The position numbers and the translations under genes were made by a program. A stretch of 64,000 nucleotides of DNA from an uncultured Bacilli bacterium (lineage in GTDB: Bacteria; Bacillota_I; Bacilli_A; ML615J-28; CAG-313): contig CAKONV010000003.1 in the NCBI GenBank assembly GCA_934098295.1, forward strand, positions 1 through 64,000, in the 5' to 3' direction. The notes under the pieces are model-generated. The model did not search any database and was not told where the DNA came from. It saw only the letters and a program-made list of their open reading frames with translations. Of the stretch, positions 25,039 through 34,631 are shown piece by piece. Positions within the stretch are counted from its first letter, which is position 1. Each line of letters opens with the position of its first letter.

Positions 25039-25699
25039 AATTAATATTTTCATCTATTTTTTTATCTTCATTCTTTATATTCGCATTTTTATTTTTCTTG
25101 ATTATTGTTCGCATTGTATACCATAAAATAATCATTACTTGAAATGGTATTGCAATAAAATAAACAAAAACAGTGTTTTCCAAACTAATACTAACATTAC
25201 ATGCTAAAGCAATTGTCCAAACTAAAAAGGAAACACTTAGAGCTTTGTAAAAGTTATTAAACCACAAACATGAAAAAACGGTTAATACTATAAAAGTTAC
25301 TGGAATGCATATAATAAAAGAAAGCCAAAACTTATTATTTTCCAAATGAGGAAAAGCAATATGAAGACTAACAAATACAATGGTTCCAATAAACCAAACC
25401 AAAACTACGGATAAAATTGTTATAAGTAGATGGGTAGTATTTTTTATCGATTTCTTACTTTCAACCTTTATATCATTTTTAGTTAAGGAACATAAATCAT
25501 TTATCGTAATACCAAAAAATTCTGCAATTACATTTAAAGTGTATAAATCTGGTAAACTCTCGCCCCTTTCCCACTTAGATATTGCTTTATCAGAATAATT
25601 TAATTTTTCTGCTAGTTCTAGTTGTGTCAAGTTATTAGCTTTTCGGTAAAAAGATAAATTTTTAGCTACTAATTTTTTAAAATTTTCTTCGTTCATCAT
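25037..25699 (-). CDS. XRE-family regulator with C-terminal membrane domain
   Basis: The 220-residue protein has an N-terminal Cro/CI helix-turn-helix (about 12-66, NNLTQLELAEKLNYSDKAISKWERGESLPD). About four transmembrane helices follow from residue 85 to 205 and the tail is charged. This is the common Bacillota design of a membrane-tethered regulator whose target is often the adjacent operon. It is divergent from the MarR/ABC exporter operon. The start may be either of two adjacent ATG codons. Confidence 0.88.
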   Translation of the reverse strand: MMNEENFKKLVAKNLSFYRKANNLTQLELAEKLNYSDKAISKWERGESLPDLYTLNVIAEFFGITINDLCSLTKNDIKVESKKSIKNTTHLLITILSVVLVWFIGTIVFVSLHIAFPHLENNKFWLSFIICIPVTFIVLTVFSCLWFNNFYKALSVSFLVWTIALACNVSISLENTVFVYFIAIPFQVMIILWYTMRTIIKKNKNANIKNEDKKIDENIN

Positions 25700-25758
25700 A
25701 TTTATATTATATAAAATTTTTTGTTCTTTTTCAAGATTAAAGCCTTCTGCTTTTTACT

Positions 25759-25788
25759 TGACAAGCGGATTAAAAAAATGTTATAATT
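25759..25788 (+). promoter_or_regulatory. Consensus promoter of the MarR/ABC exporter operon
   Basis: TTGACA at 25759-25764 and TATAAT at 25783-25788 with 18-bp spacing. Confidence 0.85.
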
Positions 25789-25791
25789 AGT

Positions 25792-25807
25792 TAGTTTTAA
25801 AACTAAT
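25792..25807. promoter_or_regulatory. Perfect 16-bp palindrome, probable MarR operator
   Basis: TTAGTTTTAAAACTAA starts 3 bp after the -10 box and covers the likely transcription start. Size and position fit an autorepressor site for the MarR-type protein encoded 14 bp downstream. Confidence 0.7.
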
Positions 25808-25820
25808 TGTTTTTAAGGAG

Positions 25821-26267
25821 ATGTTTAAAATGATTTTTGATGAAAAAAATCCATTGGGAGCTGATATTTTACATACAGCGAGAACCTTCAAAAATGCTAT
25901 AAAAGAAGAGTGCATTAATCAAGGAATAAATTATACTTATTCCCAAATAATTATGATATTATCATTTCACACTGATGGCTTAACCCAGAATGAAATTGTT
26001 GAACATACTAGACTTAAGGCCCCAACCATTAGTTTGACATTAAAGAATATGGAAAACGATGGTTATATTAAAAGAACGACAAGTTTAGATGACTCAAGAG
26101 TAATAATTGTAACCTTAACAGAAAAAGGATTTGAACTTGATAAAAACATTAAAAAATGTTTTAAAAAAGTAGAAGAAAAGATGATTGAAAGTTTAAGCGA
26201 TAATGATGTAAAAAAATTGAAAGAAATTTTAGAAAAATTAAGAGACAATTTAAGAAAGGAAAAATAA
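25821..26267 (+). CDS. MarR-family transcriptional regulator
   Basis: The 148-residue protein has the MarR winged helix: recognition region TQNEIVEHTRLKAPTISLTLKNMENDGYIKR and wing DDSRVIIVTLTEKG. It is the first gene of an operon with two ABC exporter half-transporters, and its promoter carries a perfect palindrome. It is therefore the likely ligand-released repressor of the exporter. The next gene starts 3 bp after its stop. Confidence 0.92.
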   Translation: MFKMIFDEKNPLGADILHTARTFKNAIKEECINQGINYTYSQIIMILSFHTDGLTQNEIVEHTRLKAPTISLTLKNMENDGYIKRTTSLDDSRVIIVTLTEKGFELDKNIKKCFKKVEEKMIESLSDNDVKKLKEILEKLRDNLRKEK

Positions 26268-26270
26268 ACA

Positions 26271-28052
26271 ATGATTAAGCTACTGAAATATTTAAAGAAA
26301 TATTGGTTTTATGCTTTGCTTGCCCCTATATTTATGCTTTTAGAAGTATTAATGGATTTAGTAATTACTAATGAAATGGGAAAAATGATAGACACTGTTA
26401 ATTCTTATACACCTTTACTTGATCAATCGGTATTTATATCAACTATTGTTAAATATGGTTTGATGATGTTACTTTTTGTAGTAATAGGTGTTGCATGTGG
26501 AATATTAAGTGGTGTTTTTGCTAATCTTGCAAGTCAAAAGTTTGGTAATGATTTAAGAAAAGACTTATTTAATAAAATAATGAATTTAACGTTTGAACAA
26601 ACAGATAATTTTTCAACAAGTTCATTAATTACAAGAGTAACAAATGATGTAACAATGGTTCAAAACACAATTGCTCAAGCAATTAGAATGTTTATAAGAG
26701 CATTAAGCTTCTTCGTATTAGGAATAGTATTTACAGTAAGAATTAGTGCTAAATTCGCTATAATATTAGCAATTGTTCTTCCCATAGAAGTTTTAATGAT
26801 TATTTGGTTTATGCGTAAGGTCTTCCCAATTTTTACAATTATTCAAAAGAAATTGGATAAAGTTAACTCAGTTGTTCATGAAAACTTAACAGGGGCAAGA
26901 GTCGTAAAAGCATTTAGCAAAGAAGACTATGAATATAACCGTTTTGAAGTAGCTAACAATGATTTAACAAATATAAACTTAAAAGTTAATAAAATAATGG
27001 CTGTTTTAATGCCAATGTTTATGTTAATAGTTTATGCTGCTACAATTGCTATATACTATTTAGGCTTGAATTCCCAAGTAGTAGCTATTAACGAAAGTAT
27101 TTTTAAGAGTCCATCTATTACAGTAGGTGATACACAAAAAGCTGTTACTTATATTAGCATGATTATGAGTTCCTTAATAATGCTTGGAATGACATTTGCT
27201 AATATGGCTAGAGCCGTTGCTTCTGCTCGAAGAATTAATGATGTGCTTGATAGCAAGGATATAATCAAATCTGGTAATTTTGATACAAAAGAATTAACTA
27301 CTAAGGGTAAGTTAGAATTTAAGAATGTATCATTTACATACCCTTTAGGCAAAAGCAGTGTTTTGTCCAATTTAAATTTTGAAATATCTAAGGGAGAAAC
27401 TATCGCAATAGTAGGTTCTACGGGAAGTGGTAAATCAACTTTAGTTAATTTAATTCCTCGTTTTTATGATGTTACTTCAGGATCTATTTTAGTTGATGGT
27501 ATAAATATAAAAGATTATAATTTGAAAGAATTAAGAGATAAGGTAGTTATTGTCTTACAAAAAGCCGAATTATTCTCGGGAACTATCGCTGATAATATTC
27601 GTTGGGGAAAAGAAGATGCTAGTGATGAAGAAATTGAAAAAGCTGCTCAAATTGCTCAAGCTGAAGAATTCATTTTATCGAAAGAAAAAGGATATGATGA
27701 ATATGTTGAAGAAAAAGGTACTTCCCTATCTGGTGGTCAAAAACAACGTTTATCTATTGCAAGAGCAATTGTAAAGAAACCAGAGATATTAATCTTCGAT
27801 GATTCCACTAGTGCCCTTGATTTAGTTACAGAAGCAAAGTTATATAAAGCTATGAAAGAAAATATTAGCGAAGTTACAAAAATTGTTGTTGCTCAACGTG
27901 TTGCAACAGCCAAAAATGCGGATCGTATTATTGTTTTAGATAATGGTAACATAGCTGCTTTTGATACTCATGAAAATTTACTTAACAATTGTAGTATTTA
28001 CCAAGATATATATAATTCACAATTAAAGAGAGAAGGTGAAAACAATGCCTAA
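26271..28052 (+). CDS. Heterodimeric ABC exporter, subunit with degenerate catalytic site
   Basis: The 593-residue protein has an N-terminal six-helix ABC_membrane domain (about 1-320) and a C-terminal ATPase domain. Walker A is GSTGSGKST and the signature is LSGGQKQR. The Walker B site reads IFDDSTSALD, with Asp511 where the catalytic Glu should be, and the switch His is Gln542 (VVAQRV). Such a site pairs with a canonical partner, as in LmrCD, BmrCD or TM287/288. The overlap with the next gene is 17 bp. Likely substrates are drugs or peptides. Confidence 0.92.
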   Translation: MIKLLKYLKKYWFYALLAPIFMLLEVLMDLVITNEMGKMIDTVNSYTPLLDQSVFISTIVKYGLMMLLFVVIGVACGILSGVFANLASQKFGNDLRKDLFNKIMNLTFEQTDNFSTSSLITRVTNDVTMVQNTIAQAIRMFIRALSFFVLGIVFTVRISAKFAIILAIVLPIEVLMIIWFMRKVFPIFTIIQKKLDKVNSVVHENLTGARVVKAFSKEDYEYNRFEVANNDLTNINLKVNKIMAVLMPMFMLIVYAATIAIYYLGLNSQVVAINESIFKSPSITVGDTQKAVTYISMIMSSLIMLGMTFANMARAVASARRINDVLDSKDIIKSGNFDTKELTTKGKLEFKNVSFTYPLGKSSVLSNLNFEISKGETIAIVGSTGSGKSTLVNLIPRFYDVTSGSILVDGINIKDYNLKELRDKVVIVLQKAELFSGTIADNIRWGKEDASDEEIEKAAQIAQAEEFILSKEKGYDEYVEEKGTSLSGGQKQRLSIARAIVKKPEILIFDDSTSALDLVTEAKLYKAMKENISEVTKIVVAQRVATAKNADRIIVLDNGNIAAFDTHENLLNNCSIYQDIYNSQLKREGENNA

Positions 28053-29925
28053 TGAAAACACAAAAAAGAATCAACCTTCCGGAATGGGTAGAAGAAGAGG
28101 ACCAGGTTCTTTTGGACCAGTTGAAAAGCCAAAAAACACTAAAAAAGTTTTAAAAAGATTAGTAAAATATATTGGTGGCTTTAAAGGCTTATTCATTGCT
28201 ATTATGCTTGTTGTAATTATAATGAGTGCAACGCAAATATTTTCTAATGTTATTGTCAAAAATATTGTTGCTTCTTTTGGATCATATAGTTTTGACCTTT
28301 CTAAATGGATTGTTGAACCAAATGTTACAAGTTTTACTAAAAACATTTTAATTTTAATTGCCATTTATATTATTCATTGCGTATGTCAATATTTATCAAC
28401 TTTAATAGGCGCTTATTTAGCAATAAAAACAACAAGAAAAATGCGTAATGAATTATTTGCTAAAATAGTCAAATTGCCAATATCTTACACTGATACCCAT
28501 GCTCATGGTGATATAATGTCAAGAATGACTAATGATGTTGATAATATTTCAAATACAGTTTCAAGCTCAATTAGTTCCTTAATATCTGGAATTTTAACAA
28601 TTATCGGTTGTTTCTGCTTAATGATTTGGTACTCACCACTATTAACATTAGTATCAATGATTACTATAGTTTTATCACTAATATTAACATTCATTATGAG
28701 TAAAACAATGCGCCCACTATTTAGTAAACAACAATCTTTACTAGGTGATTTAAATACTCAAACTGAAGAAATGGTAAGTGGTATTAAAACGGTAACAGCA
28801 TACAATTATCAAGATTCAGCTATTGATAAATTTAATAAGGCCAGTGACCACTATTGTAATGTTGGATTAAAAGCACAAATTATAGGTGGTTCAATGGGAC
28901 CTATCATGAACTTTATTGGTAATGTTGGTTACTTCTTAGTATGTTTGTTTGGTGCTTTATTTGCGGTAAAAGGTATTGGAAAAACCTTATATGGTGAAGT
29001 AATTGATATTTCCATTATTGCATTATTCTTAACTACTAGCAAACAATTCACACGTCCAATTAATGAAATAGCTCAGTTATATTCTCAAATTTTAACAGCA
29101 ATGTCTGGTGCTGAAAGAGTATTTGAAATATTAGATGAAAAAACTGAAGATTTTAATGGTGAAATTCCTTTTGATAGTAAAAATGTTCATGGAGATATAA
29201 GTTTTTCACATGTTGCTTTTGGATACACAAAAGATAATCCTGTTCTAAAAGATTTTAGTGTTGAAGTATACTCAGGACACAAAATTGCCCTAGTTGGTGC
29301 TACTGGAAGTGGCAAAACAACAATTGTTAACTTATTAATGCGTTTTTATGATATTGATTCAGGCACAATAAAAATAGATGGCATCGATATTGTTAAAATA
29401 TCTAAAAAAGATTTGCGAGATAATATTGCAATAGTTCTACAAGATGCTATTTTATTTGAAGATACAATTGCTAATAATGTAAAATATGGTAAAGAAAATG
29501 CTACTCAAGAAGAATTTAATAGAGCTATTGAGATGGCTAATTGTACAAAGTTTATTAATAGACTTCCTGAACAAGAAAATACCCTTCTTACAGAAGGTGG
29601 TGCTAACATATCTCAAGGTCAAAGACAATTACTAACAATTGCTCGTGCTGTCTTAGCAGATCCTAAAATTCTAATCTTAGATGAAGCAACTTCAAGTGTT
29701 GATACGAGAACTGAGAAAAAGATTCAAGATGCTATGGTAAAACTTATGAAAAATAGAACATCAATAATAATTGCCCATCGTTTGTCAACAATTCAAGACG
29801 CTGATTTAATTGTCGTTTTAGATAAAGGTGTAGTAGTTGAAATGGGAAATCATCAAGAGCTTCTTGATAAAAAAGGTGTTTATAATAGATTATATCAAAC
29901 TCAATTCCAAGGTTTAAATACCTGA
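28036..29925 (+). CDS. Heterodimeric ABC exporter, subunit with canonical catalytic site
   Basis: The 629-residue protein has a basic, Gly/Pro-rich N-terminal extension (GMGRRRGPGSFGP), then a six-helix membrane domain and an ATPase domain. It has Walker A GATGSGKTT, Walker B ILILDEATSSVD with catalytic Glu550, and switch His581 in IIAHRLST. The signature is ISQGQRQLL, slightly divergent, as expected for the subunit whose signature serves the degenerate site. It forms the exporter with the preceding protein. Confidence 0.92.
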   Translation: MKTMPNENTKKNQPSGMGRRRGPGSFGPVEKPKNTKKVLKRLVKYIGGFKGLFIAIMLVVIIMSATQIFSNVIVKNIVASFGSYSFDLSKWIVEPNVTSFTKNILILIAIYIIHCVCQYLSTLIGAYLAIKTTRKMRNELFAKIVKLPISYTDTHAHGDIMSRMTNDVDNISNTVSSSISSLISGILTIIGCFCLMIWYSPLLTLVSMITIVLSLILTFIMSKTMRPLFSKQQSLLGDLNTQTEEMVSGIKTVTAYNYQDSAIDKFNKASDHYCNVGLKAQIIGGSMGPIMNFIGNVGYFLVCLFGALFAVKGIGKTLYGEVIDISIIALFLTTSKQFTRPINEIAQLYSQILTAMSGAERVFEILDEKTEDFNGEIPFDSKNVHGDISFSHVAFGYTKDNPVLKDFSVEVYSGHKIALVGATGSGKTTIVNLLMRFYDIDSGTIKIDGIDIVKISKKDLRDNIAIVLQDAILFEDTIANNVKYGKENATQEEFNRAIEMANCTKFINRLPEQENTLLTEGGANISQGQRQLLTIARAVLADPKILILDEATSSVDTRTEKKIQDAMVKLMKNRTSIIIAHRLSTIQDADLIVVLDKGVVVEMGNHQELLDKKGVYNRLYQTQFQGLNT

Positions 29926-30245
29926 TTGAAAATATTATTTATACTCATAGGTTATCTTTAAATTTGATAAAAAGCTAATGTAAAGACTAAAGATATTTAT
30001 TAAAAAATGAAAATGCGCTCCCTTTCTTGGACACACTAAAAGTGTGGCATAATACAAGAATGGAGTGCTTTTTTTATGTCTTAAATAAATAAAAAAATAT
30101 CTAAAAAAATTTAAGTACTAAAAAAAAAGATATGTGAGAAGTTATCATTAAATAAAACGGTTAGATGTTTTAATTTAGTAATGCTAAAAATATTAAAAAT
30201 TAGTGATTATTTGTTATAATAGATTGAAAAGGTAGATGATAAATA
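29926..30245. other. 320-bp intergenic region with an IS-end-like hairpin
   Basis: Apart from the hairpin at 30015-30075 and a TATAAT at about 30214-30220 before the SIS gene, I see only AT-rich sequence with no convincing ORF. Confidence 0.6.
30015..30075 (+). terminator. Long imperfect hairpin with T-tract; possible insertion-element remnant
   Basis: GCGCTCC..TTCTTG (from 30015) pairs with CAAGAA.GGAGTGC (to 30068), enclosing a second hairpin CACACT-AAA-AGTGTG (30032-30046), and a run of T follows. It can terminate the exporter transcript. The TTGGACAC...GTGT...CAAGAA.GGAG arrangement looks like an insertion-sequence end; which family is uncertain. Confidence 0.6.
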
Positions 30246-30974
30246 ATGATGAATGAATATAGTATAATTGTAAAAAATATTATTGATAAGATTACTAATT
30301 GTGAAAAAGAAAATATTTTATCTGCTGCTAAGGTTATTTATGATTCTATGATAAAAGAGGGAATTTTACAGGTGTTTGCTACAGGACACTCACATATGGT
30401 AGCTGAAGAATTATTTTATAGAGCTGGGGGGTTAGTACAAGTTAATCCAATTTTAGAACCTTTCTTAATGCAACATGAAGGGGCAATAAAAAGCACAAAG
30501 ATGGAACGACTTTCTGGCCTTGCTGATAATATTTATGGAAGTTTAAATTTGTGTGAACATGATCCTTTTTTAATTGTATCAAATTCGGGAATAAATGCGG
30601 TACCAGTTGAAATGGCGGAAATTGCTAGAAAAAATGGCCATTACGTGATATGCATAACAAGCATGGAAACAACTAAAAATAATGTTTCAAGAACTAAATC
30701 AGGAAAAAAATTATTTGAGGTTAGTAACTTAGTTATTGACAATCATGTTCCTTATGGTGATGGAGCGATAGAAAAGAATTATGGAAGGGTAGGAGCCGTT
30801 TCAAGCATTGCTTGTGCATATATTGTACAATCAATTGTTTTGGAAATTATTAATCTATATGAAAAAAACAATTTGGTTCCACCGGTATACCAAAGTGCTA
30901 ATATTCCTGGAGGAGATGCTCACAACCAAAAATTATATGAAAAATATAAATCTAGAATAAAATGTTTATACTAA
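30246..30974 (+). CDS. SIS-domain sugar-phosphate-binding protein (UPF0309-like)
   Basis: The 242-residue protein has a SIS fold: FATGHSHMVAEELFYRAGG at the first phosphosugar loop and LIVSNSGINAVPVEMAEIARKNGHYVICITS at the second. The C-terminal PPVYQSANIPGGDAHN segment matches the UPF0309 group of putative sugar isomerases. It is cytoplasmic. The substrate is not determinable from sequence. The M29 peptidase gene follows after 13 bp and may be cotranscribed. Two adjacent ATG codons are possible starts. Confidence 0.82.
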   Translation: MMNEYSIIVKNIIDKITNCEKENILSAAKVIYDSMIKEGILQVFATGHSHMVAEELFYRAGGLVQVNPILEPFLMQHEGAIKSTKMERLSGLADNIYGSLNLCEHDPFLIVSNSGINAVPVEMAEIARKNGHYVICITSMETTKNNVSRTKSGKKLFEVSNLVIDNHVPYGDGAIEKNYGRVGAVSSIACAYIVQSIVLEIINLYEKNNLVPPVYQSANIPGGDAHNQKLYEKYKSRIKCLY

Positions 30975-30987
30975 AAGGAGTAAAAAA

Positions 30988-32214
30988 ATGAATAAGACAA
31001 CATTAAAAAAATATGCTAAGTTAATTGTTAGAGTAGGCGTTAACCTTCAAGAAGGTCAAGATGTTATTATTAATGCATCTATGGATCAAAAAGAACTTGT
31101 TACTTTAATTGTGGAAGAAGCATATCTTGCTAAAGCTAGAAAAGTAAAAGTGGATTGGAATGAATTACCAGAAATATATAAGTTAATGGTTAAATATGAA
31201 AGCTTAGAAACTTTAAGCGAAGTTCCTAATTGGTCAGTTGAAAAACTAAAATATCAAGTTGAAAAAAATCCAGCTAGAATTTATGTTTTAAGTGATGATC
31301 CTGATGCTTTAAAAGGAATCGACCAAGAAAAAGTTGCAAAAATGCGTATGGCTAGACATAAAGTTGTTAAACCCTACGTAGATCAAATGAATAATCAATA
31401 CCAATGGACCATTGTTGCTGCCCCTAGTGAAAAATGGGCTAAAAAAGTTTTTCCATCTTTGAGTAAAAAAGAAGCAATTAATAAATTATGGGATGCAATT
31501 TTACTAACCGCAAGAGTAAACGGTGATCCTATTAAGAATTGGGAAAATCATAACCAAGATTTACTTTCCAGATGCAATTATTTAAATTCATTTGACTTTG
31601 ATTATTTAGAATATAAAGCCAGCAATGGAACCGATTTTAAAGTATGGATGTTAGACAAATGCCAATGGTTAGGTGGAGGCGAAACTTCATTGAGAGGAAT
31701 TTATTATAATCCTAATATGCCTACCGAAGAATGTTTTACAACACCAATAAAAGGTAAGGCAGAAGGCGTAGTTTATGCTACTAAACCACTTAGTTATAAT
31801 GGCGAATTAATTGAAAATTTCTCTTTCACATTTAAAGATGGTAAGGTTGTAAGTTTTCATGCTGAAAAAGGCGAAGAATTGTTACGCCATATGTTATCAA
31901 TGGATGATTCAGCATCTTATTTAGGGGAATGTGCTTTAGTACCATTTTCTTCACCAGTAAATGAAACAGGTATTTTATTCTATAATACTTTGTTTGATGA
32001 AAATGCTACTTGCCATTTAGCTTTAGGTGCTGGCTTTAGTGATTGTGTTAAAAATTATGAAAATTATACCAAAAAGGACTTTGATGAAATGGGTATAAAT
32101 GATTCTATTATTCACGTTGACTTTATGATTGGAACCAAAGATTTAAATATTACTGGTGTAACTAAAGATGGACAAAGAGTTGCCTTATTTAGAAATGGTA
32201 CATGGGCATTTTAA
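30988..32214 (+). CDS. M29 family aminopeptidase
   Basis: The 408-residue protein is collinear with AmpS/aminopeptidase T metallopeptidases (about 410 residues). It has the N-terminal YAKLIVRVGVNLQEGQDVIINA, a mid-protein Lys/Trp-rich region, and the C-terminal metal-site segments TTPIKGKAEGVV, GECALVPFSSPVNETGILFYNTLFDENATCHLALG and IHVDFMIGTKDLNITG. The Glu, His and Asp ligands appear present. It is a cytoplasmic peptidase. The RBS is AAAGGAG. Confidence 0.92.
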   Translation: MNKTTLKKYAKLIVRVGVNLQEGQDVIINASMDQKELVTLIVEEAYLAKARKVKVDWNELPEIYKLMVKYESLETLSEVPNWSVEKLKYQVEKNPARIYVLSDDPDALKGIDQEKVAKMRMARHKVVKPYVDQMNNQYQWTIVAAPSEKWAKKVFPSLSKKEAINKLWDAILLTARVNGDPIKNWENHNQDLLSRCNYLNSFDFDYLEYKASNGTDFKVWMLDKCQWLGGGETSLRGIYYNPNMPTEECFTTPIKGKAEGVVYATKPLSYNGELIENFSFTFKDGKVVSFHAEKGEELLRHMLSMDDSASYLGECALVPFSSPVNETGILFYNTLFDENATCHLALGAGFSDCVKNYENYTKKDFDEMGINDSIIHVDFMIGTKDLNITGVTKDGQRVALFRNGTWAF

Positions 32215-32273
32215 TTTTTAAAAAAATGGACAAAAATTAATAGTTAGAACGTATAAATAAGTGAGGTGGGTAG

Positions 32274-32777
32274 ATGATGAAAAAAATAATATTAACAATT
32301 ATTCTTTTAACTTCATTTTTCTTGGTTGGCTGTAATTTTACTAAAACTAGCTTACCAGAAAAAAGACCTAATGATTTTTCTTTTGCAGTAAAATGGAGTT
32401 TTGTTGGAACATATGATTCGCTTACAAAAAAATTAAGAAATGGTCACAATTACGATTTAAATGTTGATTGTACGGCATCACTTTTTTTCGAAAGTTATCA
32501 ATTAGATGAAATATATGAAATTATTAGAAATGCTAAAATTGATACCTATGATGATGTTATTAACGTCAGTGATGAGGTTGTCAAACCTAGTTTAGATTGT
32601 TATATTATCATTAGATATGGTGATTATCAAAAAAAGATTACTTTAAATAATGTCGTATCTGAAAAAATTGTGCGAGGAAAACAAGTACTTGATGCAATTA
32701 ATAAAATTGTAGAAGATTATATATATCCTTCAAAAGCCTATAAATCATTGCCCGCTAATCAAGAATTTTATGATTAG
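32274..32777 (+). CDS. Lipoprotein of unknown function
   Basis: The 167-residue protein has a signal peptide with lipobox LVGC (about Cys22). The mature part has alternating beta-like stretches (KWSFVGTYDSLTKKL, SLDCYIIIRYGDYQKKITLNNVV). No family recognised. Its coding end contains the RBS of the vWA lipoprotein gene, which starts 10 bp later, so the two are probably cotranscribed and may act together at the cell surface. Confidence 0.7.
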   Translation: MMKKIILTIILLTSFFLVGCNFTKTSLPEKRPNDFSFAVKWSFVGTYDSLTKKLRNGHNYDLNVDCTASLFFESYQLDEIYEIIRNAKIDTYDDVINVSDEVVKPSLDCYIIIRYGDYQKKITLNNVVSEKIVRGKQVLDAINKIVEDYIYPSKAYKSLPANQEFYD

Positions 32778-32787
32778 GAGGAAAATT

Positions 32788-34530
32788 ATGAAAAAATTTA
32801 TTTGTACGTTTTTGACTGTGGCATTTCTAGCAGTAGTTTGTTCATGTTCTGGTAGAAATAGTTATGCACCTAGCGGTTATTACAAAGATGATGGATACTT
32901 TAGTAGAGACAACGAACTCGAAAATGGTTTCCTAATGGGAGACGAAAGCTACAATGAAATTGTTGAAAATCCGTTTGTTAAAACTGACTTTGCGGCTGAT
33001 AGCTACTTTAGTATGGATTCCTTTACCGCATCATATTCAAATCTACGTAGATATATTAATAACGGAATGAATTTACCATCGGATTTAATTAGAACTGATG
33101 AGCTAATTAATTACTTTAGTTATGATATTGAAAAACCAACTGATGGTAATACTTTTTCATCTACTGTGGAAATGGGAGATTGTCCTTGGAATGAAGAACA
33201 TAAATTACTTACAGTAGGCGTTGCTACTAAGGAAGTAAAAAGAATCGAAAATAATGGTAATAACATTGTTTTTCTAATTGATGTTTCCGGATCAATGAAT
33301 AGCACTAATAAACTTGGTTTAATAAAAGAATCTTTTAAATTATTTGTTGAAAACCTAGATTCATCAGATATAGTTTCGGTAGTAACTTATGCTAATGGTG
33401 TTAATACTATTTTTGAAGGTAGATATGTAGAAAAAACAGGTCAGTTAATAAAGAAAGTTAATAATCTTCGAGCATCCGGTGGTACTGGCGGTGATAAAGG
33501 TTTAGAAAGAGCTTATGAAATTGCTAAAAAATACTTTATCCCAGGTGGTAACAACCGTGTAATTATTGCTTCTGATGGTGATTTTAATATTGGTAGATTC
33601 AGTCAAGAAGAATTAAAGAGTTTCATTGAAGAAAAAAGAGAAAGTGGTATTTATCTTACTACTTTAGGATTTGGAATGGGAAACTATAAAGATACTACTA
33701 TGGAAACCTTAGCTAAATATGGTAATGGTGGTTACGCATACATTGATTGCATAGCTGAAGCGAAAAAAGTATTAGTTGATGAACTTGATTCAACACTTGT
33801 AACTGTCGCTAAAGATGTTAAAAGTAATATTGAATTTAATCCTAATGTTGTAGATTCTTATCGATTAATTGGCTATGAAAACAAAAAATTAACCAAAGAT
33901 GAGTTTGATGATGAAGATAAAGATGCTGGCGAAATTGGTAGTGGAAAAACAAGCATTATTTGTTATGAACTTGTTTTAAAAGAAAATATTACTGATGATA
34001 AATTACTTAGCCTTAATATTAATTACAAAGACCCTGTCACATCTAAGAGTTTAAAATATAACAAAGAAGTAGGTTTAAAATCATTAGATAAACCAGTAAC
34101 TGATAACTATTTATTTGTAGCATCTATCGTTGAATTTGTTTTATTGTTAAGAAGTTCTAATTATATGGGCAATGCTAATTATGGTGAATTATTAGTGCGT
34201 TTACAACGCCTAAGTAGTATTGATAATGATACATTTAAAAGTGAATTTAGAGAGTTAGTAAACAAAGCATGTAGTCTAAATCTTATTGCTGTTAGAAAAG
34301 ATCCAGCTAAAAATGTAGAAGTTAAAATTAATACTATTTATGGATATAAAATTTTAATTGTCGATAGGGATACAGCTTTAGATAAGAAAACAATTATTAA
34401 TTATGTATTTGGTGATAAAACCACTGATAAATTTGAAATTGCTTTTGATAGTGATTTTACCTATCTTTATAAAGACTATATGATAGTTACATCTAATCTT
34501 GAGTTATTTATTAGAAAAATAGAGGGTTAG
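32788..34530 (+). CDS. von Willebrand factor A domain lipoprotein (YfbK type)
   Basis: The start at 32788 is chosen because AGGAGG precedes it; an 18-bp longer frame starts inside the upstream gene. The 580-residue protein has lipobox VCSC, an N-terminal YfbK region (SYSNLRRYINNGMNLPSDLIRTDELINYF) and a vWA domain with MIDAS D165-x-S167-x-S169 (DVSGSMNS). The C-terminal DUF3520-like region is NYGELLVRLQRLSSIDNDTFKSEFRELVNKA. Such proteins bind ligands through a metal ion at the envelope; the role is unknown. A terminator overlaps its stop codon. Confidence 0.88.
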   Translation: MKKFICTFLTVAFLAVVCSCSGRNSYAPSGYYKDDGYFSRDNELENGFLMGDESYNEIVENPFVKTDFAADSYFSMDSFTASYSNLRRYINNGMNLPSDLIRTDELINYFSYDIEKPTDGNTFSSTVEMGDCPWNEEHKLLTVGVATKEVKRIENNGNNIVFLIDVSGSMNSTNKLGLIKESFKLFVENLDSSDIVSVVTYANGVNTIFEGRYVEKTGQLIKKVNNLRASGGTGGDKGLERAYEIAKKYFIPGGNNRVIIASDGDFNIGRFSQEELKSFIEEKRESGIYLTTLGFGMGNYKDTTMETLAKYGNGGYAYIDCIAEAKKVLVDELDSTLVTVAKDVKSNIEFNPNVVDSYRLIGYENKKLTKDEFDDEDKDAGEIGSGKTSIICYELVLKENITDDKLLSLNINYKDPVTSKSLKYNKEVGLKSLDKPVTDNYLFVASIVEFVLLLRSSNYMGNANYGELLVRLQRLSSIDNDTFKSEFRELVNKACSLNLIAVRKDPAKNVEVKINTIYGYKILIVDRDTALDKKTIINYVFGDKTTDKFEIAFDSDFTYLYKDYMIVTSNLELFIRKIEG

Positions 34531-34545
34531 CCTCTATTTTTTTTT
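34515..34545 (+). terminator. Intrinsic terminator overlapping the vWA gene stop codon
   Basis: AATAGAGG pairs with CCTCTATT around GTTAG, flanked by A-run and T-run. The TAG stop is in the loop. Confidence 0.88.
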
Positions 34546-34631
34546 ACAATGTTGTTTAATTGACCATTACTAAATCAAATGATATAATATTTTTATACAA
34601 AATAGATTTATAACATGAGAAAATTAAAAGT

